Program-made: the position numbers and the translations under genes
Shown: positions 1 through 9,828 of the stretch, piece by piece
Layout of the letters: each line of letters opens with the position of its first letter
Numbering within the stretch: the first letter of the stretch is position 1
The notes under the pieces: model-generated
What the model was told of the DNA's origin: nothing
The model's database searches: none
Seen by the model: only the letters and a program-made list of their open reading frames with translations
Assembly: GCF_009498235.1 (NCBI RefSeq)
Contig: NZ_CP044205.1
Location: 925,716-989,715 of the forward strand
Reading direction: 5' to 3'
Length of the DNA: 64,000 bases
Origin: Candidatus Methylospira mobilis
GTDB taxonomy: Bacteria; Pseudomonadota; Gammaproteobacteria; Methylococcales; Methylococcaceae

Positions 1-2
1 TG

Positions 3-1853
3 AAGCGCCAAAATGAAGCGTTCGAATATCTGCGGCAGGTGCTCGCGGATAATCCATTGTCTGTTCCCGCCTGGAGCCTGATGGGAACGCTGTTGCAGGA
101 GATCGGATACCATCAGGAAGCGTTGAATTGTTTCGAGCGGGGGCTTGCTCTTGAGCCGGATAGCCCGGAATTGCTGTTCAATAGGAGCGTCTCCTTGCGT
201 AAGCTGAAGCGTTACGAAGAGGCATTACAGAGTTGCGATCAGGCCCTGGCGTTGCGCACGGACTTTGTTTCGGCTTTATATATCAGGGGAGCGATTTTTA
301 ACGATATCGGGCGTCAGGATAAGGCGCTGGAAAGCTTTTCCAGGGTATTGAAGCTTAACCCGGATTCGGAGATGGCCGCAAAGGCTTTGCATGACAGCGG
401 GATGGCGCTCAGATTTCGCGGTTTGCTCAAGGATGCGCTAAAATGTTACGAGCGCGAACTGACCTTGAAAACCCGATATTGCCTGTATACCAAGGGCGAA
501 CGACTGTACTGCCGTCAGTTAATGTGCGACTGGCTGGACTTCGAAGCTATCGGAACGAATATCCTGCAGGATATCGACGCGGGCGCGCCGGTGTCTACTC
601 CGATGGCTATTTTTGCTTTACCGTCGACGCGCCGGCAACAGCGGCGCTGCGCTGAAATGTATCGTGCCAGCTTTGGCAAGCGTGAAACGGCGGAGGCTAT
701 GCCAGGCTATCGGCACGATAAAATCCGCATCGGTTATTTCTCCGCCGATTTTTACTCTCACCCGGTTGCTTATTTGACTGCGGAGCTGTTCGAACTGCAT
801 GACCGCGCGCGCTTCGAGGTAATTGCTTTTTCTTTAGGGCCCCTTTCACAAGACAGCATACGCCGTCGTCTGGAGCGGGGGTTCGACCGCTTTATCGATG
901 TGCGCGGTCAATCCGATCAAGAAATTTCCGAGCTGGCGCATGCATTGGAAATCGATATGGCGATCGATTTGAGCGGTTATTCCCAGGATGCCCGTCCCGG
1001 GCTTTTTGCGCGGCGCATGGCTCCTGTTCAAGCGCATTATCTGGGGTTTGCCGGCACTATGGGAGATAACTTCATGGATTATCTGATAGCCGATCCGGTT
1101 GTCGTCGCCGAAGATCACCTGCCCGATTACGCGGAAAAAATCGTCTTTTTACCCGATTCGTTCATGGTGAGCGATCGCCAGCGTCAGATCGACCCGCGCC
1201 CGTTTACGCGCGCCGAGGCGGGCTTGCCGGAAAATGTTTTCGTGTACTGCGCGTTCAACAATCCGAACAAGATTACTCCGCAGGTGTTCGAGATCTGGAT
1301 GAGTATTTTGCGAGAAGTCGAAAACAGCGTGTTATGGTTGTCCGCGCGCAATGAATGGTGCGTGCCAAATTTGCGCCAGGAAGCGGCGCGGCGCGGCGTT
1401 TGCGCCGACCGGCTGATATTTGCGCCGCGTATGGAGGAATCCGCGCGGCATCTGGCGCGTCAGCGTGCGGCCGATCTGTTTCTGGATACGTTATATTACG
1501 GAGCCCATACCACGGCGAACGACGCGCTATGGGCGGGGTTGCCGGTTCTGACCTGCCTGGGAGAGACTTTTGCCGGCCGGGTAGCGGCCAGTCTGCTCAG
1601 CGCCATAGACTTGCCGGAATTGATCGCGAATACGCAGGAAGCCTACCGACTGCGCGCGATTGAGCTGGCGCGCGATCCTGAACAATTAAATACGATAAAA
1701 AATAAATTGGCTATGAATCGCGCAACGGCGCCATTGTTCGATACGCCGCGTTTTACCCGCTACCTGGAAGCCGCCTATATTGAAATGTGGCGGCGGCAAC
1801 AAATGGGGCTGGCGCCTGATCATATTCATGTTCAGGCAATGGGCGCAGTGTAG
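3..1853 (+). CDS. TPR / O-GlcNAc-transferase-like (GT41) protein, 5'-partial
   Basis: The reading frame is open to the first base, and the residues before the first possible start (GTG at 39) align with the TPR region of the next gene, so the true start lies upstream of the window. What is visible is TPR repeats over roughly the first 140 residues, then a GT41 catalytic region. Shared OGT-family landmarks are an IGYFSADFYSHP block, DLSGYSQDARP, GFAGT..FMDYLIADP, FNNPNKITP (with the lysine that contacts UDP in OGT) and HTTANDALWAGLPVLT..GETFAGRVAAS. Family members transfer a sugar from a nucleotide sugar to protein Ser/Thr; bacterial ones often sit in glycosylation or surface-polysaccharide loci. 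The acceptor here is unknown. The C-terminal two thirds are nearly identical to the next gene. Confidence 0.85.
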   Translation, partial: KRQNEAFEYLRQVLADNPLSVPAWSLMGTLLQEIGYHQEALNCFERGLALEPDSPELLFNRSVSLRKLKRYEEALQSCDQALALRTDFVSALYIRGAIFNDIGRQDKALESFSRVLKLNPDSEMAAKALHDSGMALRFRGLLKDALKCYERELTLKTRYCLYTKGERLYCRQLMCDWLDFEAIGTNILQDIDAGAPVSTPMAIFALPSTRRQQRRCAEMYRASFGKRETAEAMPGYRHDKIRIGYFSADFYSHPVAYLTAELFELHDRARFEVIAFSLGPLSQDSIRRRLERGFDRFIDVRGQSDQEISELAHALEIDMAIDLSGYSQDARPGLFARRMAPVQAHYLGFAGTMGDNFMDYLIADPVVVAEDHLPDYAEKIVFLPDSFMVSDRQRQIDPRPFTRAEAGLPENVFVYCAFNNPNKITPQVFEIWMSILREVENSVLWLSARNEWCVPNLRQEAARRGVCADRLIFAPRMEESARHLARQRAADLFLDTLYYGAHTTANDALWAGLPVLTCLGETFAGRVAASLLSAIDLPELIANTQEAYRLRAIELARDPEQLNTIKNKLAMNRATAPLFDTPRFTRYLEAAYIEMWRRQQMGLAPDHIHVQAMGAV

Positions 1854-1909
1854 CCGGCGCGGCTTTCTTCCTGGAGTAGCATTAATCCATTAATTGCTGA
1901 CAATTAACC

Positions 1910-4570
1910 ATGCGCTGTGCTGTTATCCTCCCTGTCGATCCTGAAAACATACAGTTTGCGGACGACGCGGCTTACTCAGTGCGGTCTGCTGTCCAGACCG
2001 ATCCCGGTCCGTTCGACGATATTTTCGTCATTCGCGTCGATACGGCTTCAGTATACGTCCGGGAGATTCGCCAAGCCTGGGAGAACGGCATCGAATGGTT
2101 GTTTTTCCTGAAGGCAGGCGACTTGGTTCATCCCTATGCGTTTCAATCGGTCTTTGTAGCGGTAGAAGAGCGGGACGCTATTTTCGGTTTGCTGAGCGCA
2201 CAGGACGCGCCCGGGCAGGGCGGGATTCGAGAGTTGCCGCAAGTCCGCACCATGAGCCGTTTCGAAGATTTGCTCTGCAACGATCCGGACCGGACGCTGC
2301 AATGGAGCCATTTGCTGCGTAGCGAAGTAGCAGTGATGCCGGGCATCGCTGAAAGTATCGTCTGCGGCGAAGATCTGGTTTATTATCTCCGCCTGTGGAG
2401 CCGTTTTCGCTGCTGCAAGCTGGAGCAAACGCTCAATGTGCGTCGCGCGGAAGAACCACGCGAACAGTCTTGTGGGCAATCTACCGACGCGATTAGTGTC
2501 CGCCATCGGCAACTGCTGGATAGCTGCGCGCAACTGCTGGCCCGGAACGACGGTACGGTCAAAGCCCCCGATACGGGTGCGCTGTTTCTACAAATACAGC
2601 GCTTGCAGCAACAGGGGAGCTTGTCTGTGCCGGAAGCGCTTTTCCATCTGGTGTTGCAATACGACAGCCAGCCTTTTAATCGGGCGTACGCGCTGAAAAA
2701 TCTCGAACGCGATGATGATGCGCGCGAATATCTACTGCAGGTGCTGGCAGAAACCCCTGCTCATCTTTCTGCGCTGATCCTGATGGGTAGTCTATTGCAG
2801 AGAGCCAAACGCCACGAAGAGGCGTTACCGTATTTCGAGCGGGGATTTGCCCTGGATTGCCGTAACTCCGAACTCTTTATCAAGCAAGGTATTACCTTGC
2901 GGATGCTGAAGCGCTATGAAGAAGCGTTGCAGAATTGCGACCTTATATTGAGGTTGGAACCGAAGTTTGCCGCTGCTTTCTATGTAAAAGGACTCGTTTT
3001 CAAGGATATGGGGCTCCAGGATAAGGCGTTGGAAAATTTTTCGCAGGTCTTGGCGCTGGAGCCCGGCCTGGAACTGGTTGTCATGGCCTTGCATGAAAAG
3101 GGGATGATACTCAGAGTGCGCGGCATGCTTGAGGATGCGCTCAAGTGTTATGAGCGTGAAATGGCTTTGCAGAGTAATTACTGTTTATTAACCCGGGGCG
3201 AATGGTTTTACTGCCGCCAAATAATGTGCGATTGGCAGGAAGCCGAGGCTATCGGAGCGCGTTTGCTGCGCGAAATCGATGCGGGCAAGGCGGTGTCTAC
3301 GCCAATGACGATTTTCGCATTGCCGTCAACACGCCGGCAACAACGGCGTTGCGCCGCGCTTTACATCAGCCATGATGCCGCTACCGAGCATCTGGAAGTC
3401 ATCCACGCGGAAAACTATCGCCACGATAAAATTCGCATCGGTTACTTCTCTACCGATTTTCATTCCCATCCGGTTGCCTATCTGACTGCCGAATTGTTCG
3501 AGCTGCATGACCGCTCCCGCTTCGAGGTGATCGCTTTTTCTTCCGGGCCGCAGGTTCGGGACAGCATGCGGTTGCGTCTGGAGCTGGGGTTCGATCGCTT
3601 TCTCGATGTAAGGAAACAATCCGATCGGCAGATTGCCGATCTTGCGCATGAATTGGAAATTGATATTGCCGTTGATTTGAGCGGTTATTCCCAGGATGCC
3701 CGTCCCTGGCTTTTTGCACGGCGCATGGCTCCTGTTCAAGCGCATTATCTGGGATTTGCCGGCACTCTGGGGGGAGACTTCATTGATTACCTGATAGCCG
3801 ACCCGGTCGGCGTTGCCGAAGACCATCAGCCTGATTACGCGGAAAAAATCGTGTTTCTACCCGATTCGTTCATGGTGAGCGACCGCCGGCGTCAGATCGA
3901 TCCTCGTCCGTTTACGCGCGCCGAAGCGGGCTTGCCGGAAACCGGTTTCGTGTATTGTGCGTTCAACAATCCGAACAAGATTACTCCGCAGGTGTTCGAT
4001 GTCTGGATGAGTATTTTGCGGGAGGTCGAAAACAGCGTGTTATGGTTGTCCGCGCGCAATGAATGGTGCGTGCCAAATTTGCGCAAGGAAGCGACGCAGC
4101 GCGGCGTTTGCGCCGACCGGTTGATATTTGCGCCGCGTATGGAGGAATCCGCGCGGCATCTGGCGCGTCACCGTGCGGCCGATCTGTTTCTGGATAGCTT
4201 TTACTACGGCGCCCATACCACGGCGAACGATGCGCTGTGGGCGGGGTTGCCGGTTCTGACCTGTCTGGGTGAGACCTTTGCCGGCCGGGTAGCGGCCAGT
4301 CTGCTCAGAGCTATAGACTTGCCGGAATTGATCGCGAATTCGCATGAAGCCTACCGGCTGCGCGCGATTGAGCTGGCGAGCGATCCTGAACAGTTGCGAG
4401 CGATCAGGTATAAACTGGCGAACAATCGCGATACGGCGCCATTATTCGATACGCCGCGCTTTACCCGTCACCTGGAGGCCGCCTATATGGAAATGTGGCG
4501 GCGGCAGCAGGCGGGGCTGGCGCCTGAGTCTATTCATATTCGGGCTATGGATGACAGGTTAGGATGGTAG
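1910..4570 (+). CDS. GT-A-like domain fused to TPR and O-GlcNAc-transferase-like (GT41) domain
   Basis: An 886-residue cytosolic protein with an ATG start. Residues 1-190 resemble a degenerate GT2/GT-A glycosyltransferase fold: a short beta strand start (CAVILPV), a FLKAGDLVHP segment where a DxD would normally sit, and a CGEDLVYYLRL segment. Residues about 240-430 are TPRs and 470-880 a GT41 catalytic region with all the landmarks of the preceding gene (IGYFSTDFHSHP, FNNPNKITP, HTTANDALWAGLP, GETFAGRVAAS). It follows its paralogue by 56 bp, so the two are probably co-transcribed tandem duplicates. Domain calls rest on motif recognition; the N-terminal domain is the least certain. A role in protein or flagellin glycosylation is inference. 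Confidence 0.85.
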   Translation: MRCAVILPVDPENIQFADDAAYSVRSAVQTDPGPFDDIFVIRVDTASVYVREIRQAWENGIEWLFFLKAGDLVHPYAFQSVFVAVEERDAIFGLLSAQDAPGQGGIRELPQVRTMSRFEDLLCNDPDRTLQWSHLLRSEVAVMPGIAESIVCGEDLVYYLRLWSRFRCCKLEQTLNVRRAEEPREQSCGQSTDAISVRHRQLLDSCAQLLARNDGTVKAPDTGALFLQIQRLQQQGSLSVPEALFHLVLQYDSQPFNRAYALKNLERDDDAREYLLQVLAETPAHLSALILMGSLLQRAKRHEEALPYFERGFALDCRNSELFIKQGITLRMLKRYEEALQNCDLILRLEPKFAAAFYVKGLVFKDMGLQDKALENFSQVLALEPGLELVVMALHEKGMILRVRGMLEDALKCYEREMALQSNYCLLTRGEWFYCRQIMCDWQEAEAIGARLLREIDAGKAVSTPMTIFALPSTRRQQRRCAALYISHDAATEHLEVIHAENYRHDKIRIGYFSTDFHSHPVAYLTAELFELHDRSRFEVIAFSSGPQVRDSMRLRLELGFDRFLDVRKQSDRQIADLAHELEIDIAVDLSGYSQDARPWLFARRMAPVQAHYLGFAGTLGGDFIDYLIADPVGVAEDHQPDYAEKIVFLPDSFMVSDRRRQIDPRPFTRAEAGLPETGFVYCAFNNPNKITPQVFDVWMSILREVENSVLWLSARNEWCVPNLRKEATQRGVCADRLIFAPRMEESARHLARHRAADLFLDSFYYGAHTTANDALWAGLPVLTCLGETFAGRVAASLLRAIDLPELIANSHEAYRLRAIELASDPEQLRAIRYKLANNRDTAPLFDTPRFTRHLEAAYMEMWRRQQAGLAPESIHIRAMDDRLGW

Positions 4571-4695
4571 TAGAGAGCTAAGGAGACTTGCTTGCTTCAG
4601 ATTTTAATAAACGCATCGTAACTCTTTCCCTCTGACGGCGAGGTGGTGCTGCAGCATGAATAAATAATGAAATCACGAACAGGAAAAACAGCAGA

Positions 4696-5811
4696 ATGAA
4701 CACGAATTCGTCTACGGCGTATACAAATTTTCTTGAATATATTCTGATTAACAGGCTCGCGTCTCCATCCCAGCTTTTGCAGGATTTGTTTGTTTTGTAT
4801 TTTACGAACTGCAAAAGGGAAGGTTTTTTTGTGGAGTTTGGCGCAACCAATGGTGTTTCGCTCAGTAATTCCTACTTGCTGGAAAATCAGTTTGGATGGA
4901 ACGGTATCCTGGCCGAGCCATTACCCAGCTGGCATGCCGACCTGGAAAGGAACAGGAAATGCATTATAGATAAACGATGTGTTTACTCTGTGACAGGCCA
5001 AATGATTGATTTTCTGGATGCTTATGATAGTCCGGAGATGTCCGGCATACAGGGCGATATTAAGGCGGACGGTAATAGTTACCTGCGTGAAAAAAATAAT
5101 ATATTTTCGGTGCAAACGGTTTCCTTGAATGATTTGCTTATTCAGCATAATGCACCCGATCATATCGACTATTTGTCGGTAGACACCGAAGGTTCCGAAT
5201 ATGAAATTCTCAAGGAGTTCGATTTTGCCAGGTTTAATGTCTCGATAATTACCGTCGAGCACAACTTCATGGAGCCGCAGAGAACCCAGCTAAAAGAGCT
5301 GCTGGAAAGGTTTGGCTTCGTTCGCGTATTTGAAAATTTAAGCCGTTGGGATGACTGGTATTTGAAAAGGTATAATCCGGTGTTGCTGCTGCAGGGTGAT
5401 TCCGGAGTATCCATCACCCGTGAACAGGATCGCAACGCTATTGAAAAAACGGCGGAAGAGGCGTTGGCGCTGCAACAGCAAGGCTTGCTGGACGACGCCG
5501 AGCGATTATTCAGAGTGGTGCATGCCGCTGATCCCGCCAATATCATAGCGTTGCATTGCCTGAGCGTAATATTGGTTAACAGAGGTTCCTATTCAGAGGC
5601 GTTGCCTTATATTGCATTGGCCGCCAAGGTAAACCCGAATTTTGAACCGGTATGGTTTGTCAGAGGTATCGCCATGCATGCTTTGCGCCGTTATGAAGAA
5701 GCGCTGGAAAGTTTTGACCGCGTACTGGCGCTGAACCCGGAATATCCGGAAGCGCTTGTTAATCGCGATAACCTGCTGAATGAAATGAAAAGCCTGCAAA
5801 GCGCGCCATAG
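4696..5811 (+). CDS. FkbM-family methyltransferase with C-terminal TPR repeats
   Basis: Residues about 25-225 match the FkbM SAM-dependent methyltransferase pattern: VEFGATNGVSLSNSYLLE (SAM loop), NGILAEPLPSWHADLERN, and LSVDTEGSEYEILKEFDF, the conserved VDxEGxE block. FkbM proteins O-methylate sugars or other hydroxyls and are common in glycan clusters. Residues about 245-370 are three TPR units (EEALALQQQGLLDDAERLF, ALHCLSVILVNRGSYSEAL, VRGIAMHALRRYEEALESF). The TPRs resemble those of the two upstream OGT-like proteins, so the three genes probably act on the same glycoprotein or glycan. It is separated from the upstream gene by 125 bp. The acceptor cannot be told from sequence. Confidence 0.85.
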   Translation: MNTNSSTAYTNFLEYILINRLASPSQLLQDLFVLYFTNCKREGFFVEFGATNGVSLSNSYLLENQFGWNGILAEPLPSWHADLERNRKCIIDKRCVYSVTGQMIDFLDAYDSPEMSGIQGDIKADGNSYLREKNNIFSVQTVSLNDLLIQHNAPDHIDYLSVDTEGSEYEILKEFDFARFNVSIITVEHNFMEPQRTQLKELLERFGFVRVFENLSRWDDWYLKRYNPVLLLQGDSGVSITREQDRNAIEKTAEEALALQQQGLLDDAERLFRVVHAADPANIIALHCLSVILVNRGSYSEALPYIALAAKVNPNFEPVWFVRGIAMHALRRYEEALESFDRVLALNPEYPEALVNRDNLLNEMKSLQSAP

Positions 5812-5839
5812 CGTTTGCAACCGTCCGGATTTCAATTAG

Positions 5840-6766
5840 TCAGGAAAGCAGTCTGTTCATACTGCGTTCGCGTAGTTTCATCAGCCCATAGAGCGTTTCA
5901 AGGTGCGGGACGGCTACCCCCAGCCGTTGTCCCCATCTGACCGCATTGCCGAGTATGGCTTCGGTTTCCATCGGGCGTCCGGCTTCGAAGTCGATCAGCA
6001 TGCTGGTTTTGTAGGTTGGCATGGTCAGCGTGCTGCCTATGCTGATATCGATAACGTCGGCGGCCAGGGTATGTCCGGCGGCGTGGGCGATTTCGGTGAT
6101 TTCGCGCATGATGCCGCGCAGTAAAGGTTCCTGCTCCTTGAGTATTTCTGCGGTGCCTAAACCGCCGGCCAGCACGGAAATCGGGTTGAATGCGGCGTTC
6201 CATACGCATTTTTGCCAGCGCGCGGTGGTGATGTTCTCCGACGTTGCGCAGCTGATTCCTGCCAGCTTGTAGGCGTCGCATAGCGCCCGCGTGCTGTCGC
6301 TGACGCCTTGCGGGTAGTTGCCCAGCACCAGTCTGCCGTAGGCCTGATGCCAGACCTTTCCGGGTTCCGTGCGCGTGACGCAGATAAATGCCAGCCCGCT
6401 GATTAATTCATGCCCCGGAAAAGCTTCCGCTATTTCATTCTCAATATCGATACCGTTGGATATCAGGACGATACGGGTATCCTCTCCCAGCACATCCTTT
6501 AACAGGCCGATGCGGTCCGCACCCTTTACAACCTTGACGCATAGCAAAACGTAATCGGGTTTTTCGGCGAGTTCAGCGCCGGAACGTACAACTCGGGCCG
6601 GCTGAAAATGGTAGTCGCCGAGCGGAGCGCTGTTGATGGCTATGCCATGCTGTTTGACTGTTTCGTAATCGCTGCGCGCCACTACCGAGACCGTATGGCC
6701 GCTTCGCGCCAGTAGCGATCCGTAAAAACTGCCGATGGCGCCTGTGCCTATGACCAGAATATTCAT
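5840..6766 (-). CDS. panE: 2-dehydropantoate 2-reductase
   Basis: A 308-residue ketopantoate reductase that makes D-pantoate with NADPH in the coenzyme A pathway. The N terminus has the Rossmann motif GTGAIGSFYG; the middle has SNGID and the C-terminal helical domain has ARWQKCVWNAAFNP, containing the catalytic lysine of the family, and ISIGSTLTMPTYKTSMLIDFEAGRP. Length is normal for PanE/ApbA. The start overlaps the hda stop by 4 bp (ATGA), so it is the last gene of the minus-strand wrbA-DUF2069-hda-panE set and is probably translationally coupled. Confidence 0.93.
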   Translation of the reverse strand: MNILVIGTGAIGSFYGSLLARSGHTVSVVARSDYETVKQHGIAINSAPLGDYHFQPARVVRSGAELAEKPDYVLLCVKVVKGADRIGLLKDVLGEDTRIVLISNGIDIENEIAEAFPGHELISGLAFICVTRTEPGKVWHQAYGRLVLGNYPQGVSDSTRALCDAYKLAGISCATSENITTARWQKCVWNAAFNPISVLAGGLGTAEILKEQEPLLRGIMREITEIAHAAGHTLAADVIDISIGSTLTMPTYKTSMLIDFEAGRPMETEAILGNAVRWGQRLGVAVPHLETLYGLMKLRERSMNRLLS

Positions 6767-7482
6767 GTCGATGATTGATTTTCAAGATAGGATTTGACGA
6801 AAGGAAGCGTCAGCCGGCGTTTCGCCGCCAGCGACGCGCGATCCAGCCGATGCAGCAGTTCGAGCAGGTTACGCAGATCTCGCCGGTAATGAGCCAGCAG
6901 AAACCGGCCTACCGCCGGTTCCAGTGTGAAGCCCAGGTTGTGCGCCTGCAAGCCGAGTGCCTGCAGTTTATCGGCATCGTTGAGCGGTTTCAGCATTAAT
7001 GTCAGACCCCAGCTCAGCCGGGTTTTCAGGTCCGGCAAGCTGACAGCCAACTCTGCGGGCGGTTTCGATGCGGTTACTATCAATCTATGCCCATTATCGC
7101 GGATACGATTGTACGTATCGAATAATGCATGTTCCCAGTCGGAGTGGCCCGCTGCTACGTCTATATCGTCAAGACAGACCAGTTGCTGCTGCTCGATCCC
7201 TTCCAGTATCCCGATGCCGTGGGAGCATAGGGTTGCCAATGGTAGAAAAGATAGCGACAAGCCCAGATGATGCGCTTCCTGACAACAGGCTTGCAGCAAA
7301 TGGGTTTTCCCCTGGCCCTGTTCTCCCCATAGAAAAATCAGCGTCTCATCCGGTGCGTTTAAAAAGTGGCGCAAATGACCGACGGTTTCCGCGTTGGCGC
7401 CCGCATAAAATTGCGCAAAGCCTTGCTCTTCATTAAAGCCTAACGGTAGCGGGAGTTGATAGGGGAGGGAGTGATTGTTCAT
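6763..7482 (-). CDS. hda: DnaA regulatory inactivator Hda
   Basis: A DnaA-like AAA+ protein which with the beta clamp promotes hydrolysis of DnaA-ATP and so prevents re-initiation. From the ATG at 7482 the protein starts MNNHSLPYQLPLPLGF, and QLPLPL is the clamp-binding motif typical of Hda, which is why this start is preferred over the upstream in-frame one at 7548. A P-loop (GEQGQGKTHLLQA), a Walker B (LVCLDDID) and a sensor-like VTASKPPAEL follow. The length of 239 residues is usual. It overlaps panE by 4 bp and follows the DUF2069 gene after 31 bp. Confidence 0.92.
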   Translation of the reverse strand: MNNHSLPYQLPLPLGFNEEQGFAQFYAGANAETVGHLRHFLNAPDETLIFLWGEQGQGKTHLLQACCQEAHHLGLSLSFLPLATLCSHGIGILEGIEQQQLVCLDDIDVAAGHSDWEHALFDTYNRIRDNGHRLIVTASKPPAELAVSLPDLKTRLSWGLTLMLKPLNDADKLQALGLQAHNLGFTLEPAVGRFLLAHYRRDLRNLLELLHRLDRASLAAKRRLTLPFVKSYLENQSST

Positions 7483-7513
7483 CGTTTCACATCCGGAAGG
7501 CGGCGGACGAAAG

Positions 7514-8481
<968 letters not shown>

Positions 8482-8507
8482 CTAATAAACTGTTGAGCAT
8501 AACAAGT

Positions 8508-9650
8508 TTAGTGATTGGACTCCACCTCATAGTGTCCCATCATGCCGGCCTCGATATGATCGTTGACATGGCAGTGATACATCCAGATGCCCGGATTATC
8601 GGCTTTCATATCCAGCGTCGCGTGCGTGGCCGGCAGTAAATTCACTACATCGATACGGTGTCCCCCCGACAGCAGCGTATTGCCGTGCCAATGCGGGGTA
8701 TGCAGGTCTACCTCGGTTCCGAGCGCCAGCTGGTACCAGCGTATGTTTTCTCCCGTTTTCATTTTCAGCCCCGGCAGGTTGTCATAAATATAGCCGTTCA
8801 TGCTGTGTTTCAGATTGCTTTCCTGAAAAGCTTCATCATCTTTTGCGTTCCTGGCCTGCGGTGCAAATTGCTGAATATTGCGGTCAAGATAAAAACTCTT
8901 GTTTTCATCGAAAACAGTGAACAACACGATAAACTCTCTATCCACGCCCTTGAGTGTGTTGTTTTTATCCAGTGCGCCCTTGCTGGAAATAATAATAGGT
9001 CCGACCAGTCCGGTATTGGTGTCCATGGTTTCGTCGGCGTGCGAGTGATACAGCCAGACGATGGAGTTGGGGTCGCTGGGGCCAGGACCTGCGCGTTCTG
9101 GGACTTCCCATGAGTAGGTATAACCTGCTCCGGGCGCGATTATATCGTCCTTTTTGTCTTCCGCACCGGTGCCGTCCTCATAATGCGTGCCTTCGCTGTT
9201 TTTCAGGTAGAAAACGCCATGCGGGTGAACCGAGGTCATCATGCCTTTGGTGTTGTTGCGGTATACAACCTTGATGGTATCGCCGACATTGGCCCTGATG
9301 ACCGGGCCCAGAATACCCAGATGCTCCCATTCCTGAGGGCGGGGTTTGACGCGGCTGAAACTCGCATCGCTATATTCGACGAAATGCGCTTTATAGCATC
9401 GATGCCCGATACGGTCTTTGCCGTTGCCTTCGACAAAAACTTTCTGATCGTCGCCGAACTCGGTTTTGTGCATCGGGTTGATCGGGTAGGATGGCGCGTA
9501 GTCCCACAGAACTTCCTCTGCCGCTATGTAATAGGTGCGAGTTGCCGACTGTTCGGCGTTTTCGCTGCGGTTGGCGTTTATCAGTAGAACAACTGCGGTG
9601 AGGGCAAGCAGTATCAGGGCGATGTTGCGTAGGTGGGGGATTTGTGGCAT
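8508..9650 (-). CDS. Ceruloplasmin/hephaestin-like multicopper oxidase
   Basis: A 380-residue protein with an N-terminal membrane or signal segment (ALILLALTAVVLLINA). All four copper-ligand motifs are present: HPH (142-144), HSH in WLYHSHADE (202-204), HTPHWH (317-322) and HCHVNDHIEAGM (359-370, type 1/type 3 ligands with an axial methionine). Spacing around HPHGVFY, the GTHYEDGT segment and WEVPERAGPGPSDPNSIVW resembles the ceruloplasmin/hephaestin/factor V branch, shortened to two cupredoxin domains. Family members oxidise Fe(II), Cu(I) or organic substrates outside the cytoplasm. The Fur box upstream makes a ferroxidase or iron-linked role the best inference. Single gene, facing away from wrbA by 53 bp. 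Confidence 0.85.
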   Translation of the reverse strand: MPQIPHLRNIALILLALTAVVLLINANRSENAEQSATRTYYIAAEEVLWDYAPSYPINPMHKTEFGDDQKVFVEGNGKDRIGHRCYKAHFVEYSDASFSRVKPRPQEWEHLGILGPVIRANVGDTIKVVYRNNTKGMMTSVHPHGVFYLKNSEGTHYEDGTGAEDKKDDIIAPGAGYTYSWEVPERAGPGPSDPNSIVWLYHSHADETMDTNTGLVGPIIISSKGALDKNNTLKGVDREFIVLFTVFDENKSFYLDRNIQQFAPQARNAKDDEAFQESNLKHSMNGYIYDNLPGLKMKTGENIRWYQLALGTEVDLHTPHWHGNTLLSGGHRIDVVNLLPATHATLDMKADNPGIWMYHCHVNDHIEAGMMGHYEVESNH

Positions 9651-9675
9651 CGGAATTTGTTGGTGTGCGTTTAAA

Positions 9676-9694
9676 GATTATGATAATCAATATC
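9676..9694. promoter_or_regulatory. Fur box upstream of multicopper oxidase
   Basis: The 19-bp sequence GATTATGATAATCAATATC matches the classical Fur consensus at 17 of 19 positions (mismatches at 4 and 15). It lies 26 bp upstream of the oxidase start codon, where Fur would block the promoter. This suggests the gene is repressed by iron-loaded Fur. Confidence 0.7.
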
Positions 9695-9780
9695 AATAAA
9701 TGGCACCAGACTTGTTGAGTGATTTCTTGTGTAAATAAGCCGGAAGAGGAAACCCGGAGAGGGTAACCCGAATGGGTTGT

Positions 9781-9820
9781 AGCGGAGCGGGCAGTTGAAT
9801 GCTCCGCTCCCCGCTCCGCT
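9781..9820. repeat. Inverted repeat downstream of rapA
   Basis: AGCGGAGCGGG (9781-9791) pairs perfectly with CCCGCTCCGCT (9810-9820). It sits just past the rapA stop codon and could act as a transcription barrier or transcript end, but there is no T-tract on the rapA side. Confidence 0.4.
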
Positions 9821-9828
9821 CTATCGCT

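Noticed and set aside
9781..9820. Intrinsic terminator for rapA
   Set aside because: The hairpin is perfect but no T-tract follows on the rapA strand, so it is listed only as an inverted repeat.
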